The translations under genes and the position numbers were made by a program. A stretch of 64,000 nt of DNA from Telmatactis stephensoni (Eukaryota; Cnidaria; Anthozoa; Actiniaria; Isophelliidae), in assembly GCA_029948255.1 (NCBI GenBank), contig JALIZF010001424.1:124001-188000 (forward strand), given 5' to 3'. This document shows, one piece after another, positions 63,546 through 64,000 of this stretch. The notes under the pieces are model-generated. The model was not told where the DNA came from, did not search any database, and worked only from the letters and a program-made list of their open reading frames with translations. Positions within the stretch are counted from its first letter, which is position 1. The number at the start of each line of letters is the position of its first letter.

Positions 63546-64000
63546 ATTCAAGGTAGAGGTAGTGAGTGTGAGAGTATAGTGTCCCCCAATTAGTGTGCGA
63601 GCGCTAGAAGACTAGGACACTTAAATTATAAACAGTTATTTATTTATTTTATTTATTTAGTTCAGATTCAGCTTCTCAAACACTCTTATAATAGCTGGCT
63701 GGTTTGCTTCCTATCAGTTGTGATTTCTAATAGATGGGCAACCAGTGATGTATACTGTATGTCAACTTCATTAAATAAAGTCAGATAGTGTGTGGCAAGT
63801 TGCCAGTACCCAAGCATAGATTCATGGAAAAATTTTGCAAATTAAAATGCTAATTTCTTGAAAACTATTTATAATAAGGAGTTGTACTCAAATTTTCAGT
63901 AGTATATCTAAAAGGGATGCCGTTTTCCCATTTCTAATGTGTTTATAGCTGCTTGAAATTTGATTTATGCAAATGAAGCAAAATGTAAACATTACATCAG
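63546..64000. other. Receptor intron sequence to the window edge
   Basis: AT-rich, no exon or repeat recognised except a short (TTTA)n patch at about 63637-63660. Confidence 0.4.

Overview
The window is animal nuclear DNA. Genes are split by many GT-AG introns, intergenic DNA is AT-rich and crowded with short inverted-repeat elements, tRNA-headed SINE-like repeats and microsatellites, and there are no operons. The gene content, intron density and a SINE body with a CTCCGGGT-type segment after its tRNA head suggest an anthozoan cnidarian (coral or sea anemone). That assignment is inference; no species marker was seen.

Six genes can be read with confidence, mostly exon by exon with intact splice phases: a BAHD1-like chromatin reader (+, 16445-21344); the Sec61 beta translocon subunit (-, 24743-27462); a stand-alone CAP N-terminal helical domain protein (+, 28262-33608); an inward-rectifier K+ channel whose first exon carries two single-base frameshifts (+, 42711-48219); fumarylacetoacetase, complete in 15 exons (-, 49301-58173); and the first two exons of an ALK4/5/7-like TGF-beta type I receptor (+, from 58591, running off the right edge). 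FAH and the receptor are divergent across 417 bp. A seventh, weaker gene is the first exon of a small membrane protein (-, 2244-2454).

Layout: 1-16.4 kb is almost gene-free and holds a near-perfect 200-bp-arm palindrome, several MITE-like elements and low-complexity tracts. 16.4-33.6 kb holds three compact genes. 33.6-42.7 kb is repeat-rich, with a nested foldback complex at 34.1-35.6 kb and a three-copy 112-bp tandem repeat. 42.7-48.2 kb is the channel gene, whose long intron hosts MITEs, a (CTTT)n tract and a tRNA-like unit inside inverted arms. 49.3-58.2 kb is FAH, with a 22-bp minisatellite and a 1.6-kb DNA transposon in its introns. 58.6-64 kb is the receptor gene and more repeats.

The genes serve unrelated functions (heterochromatin, secretion, actin, K+ conductance, tyrosine catabolism, TGF-beta signalling) and I see no shared pathway. 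No clearly new multi-gene system is visible. The most unusual items are the CAP-N-only gene, the frameshifted Kir gene, the palindrome, the tRNA-centred foldback elements, and transposon insertions datable by an empty site within the same window.
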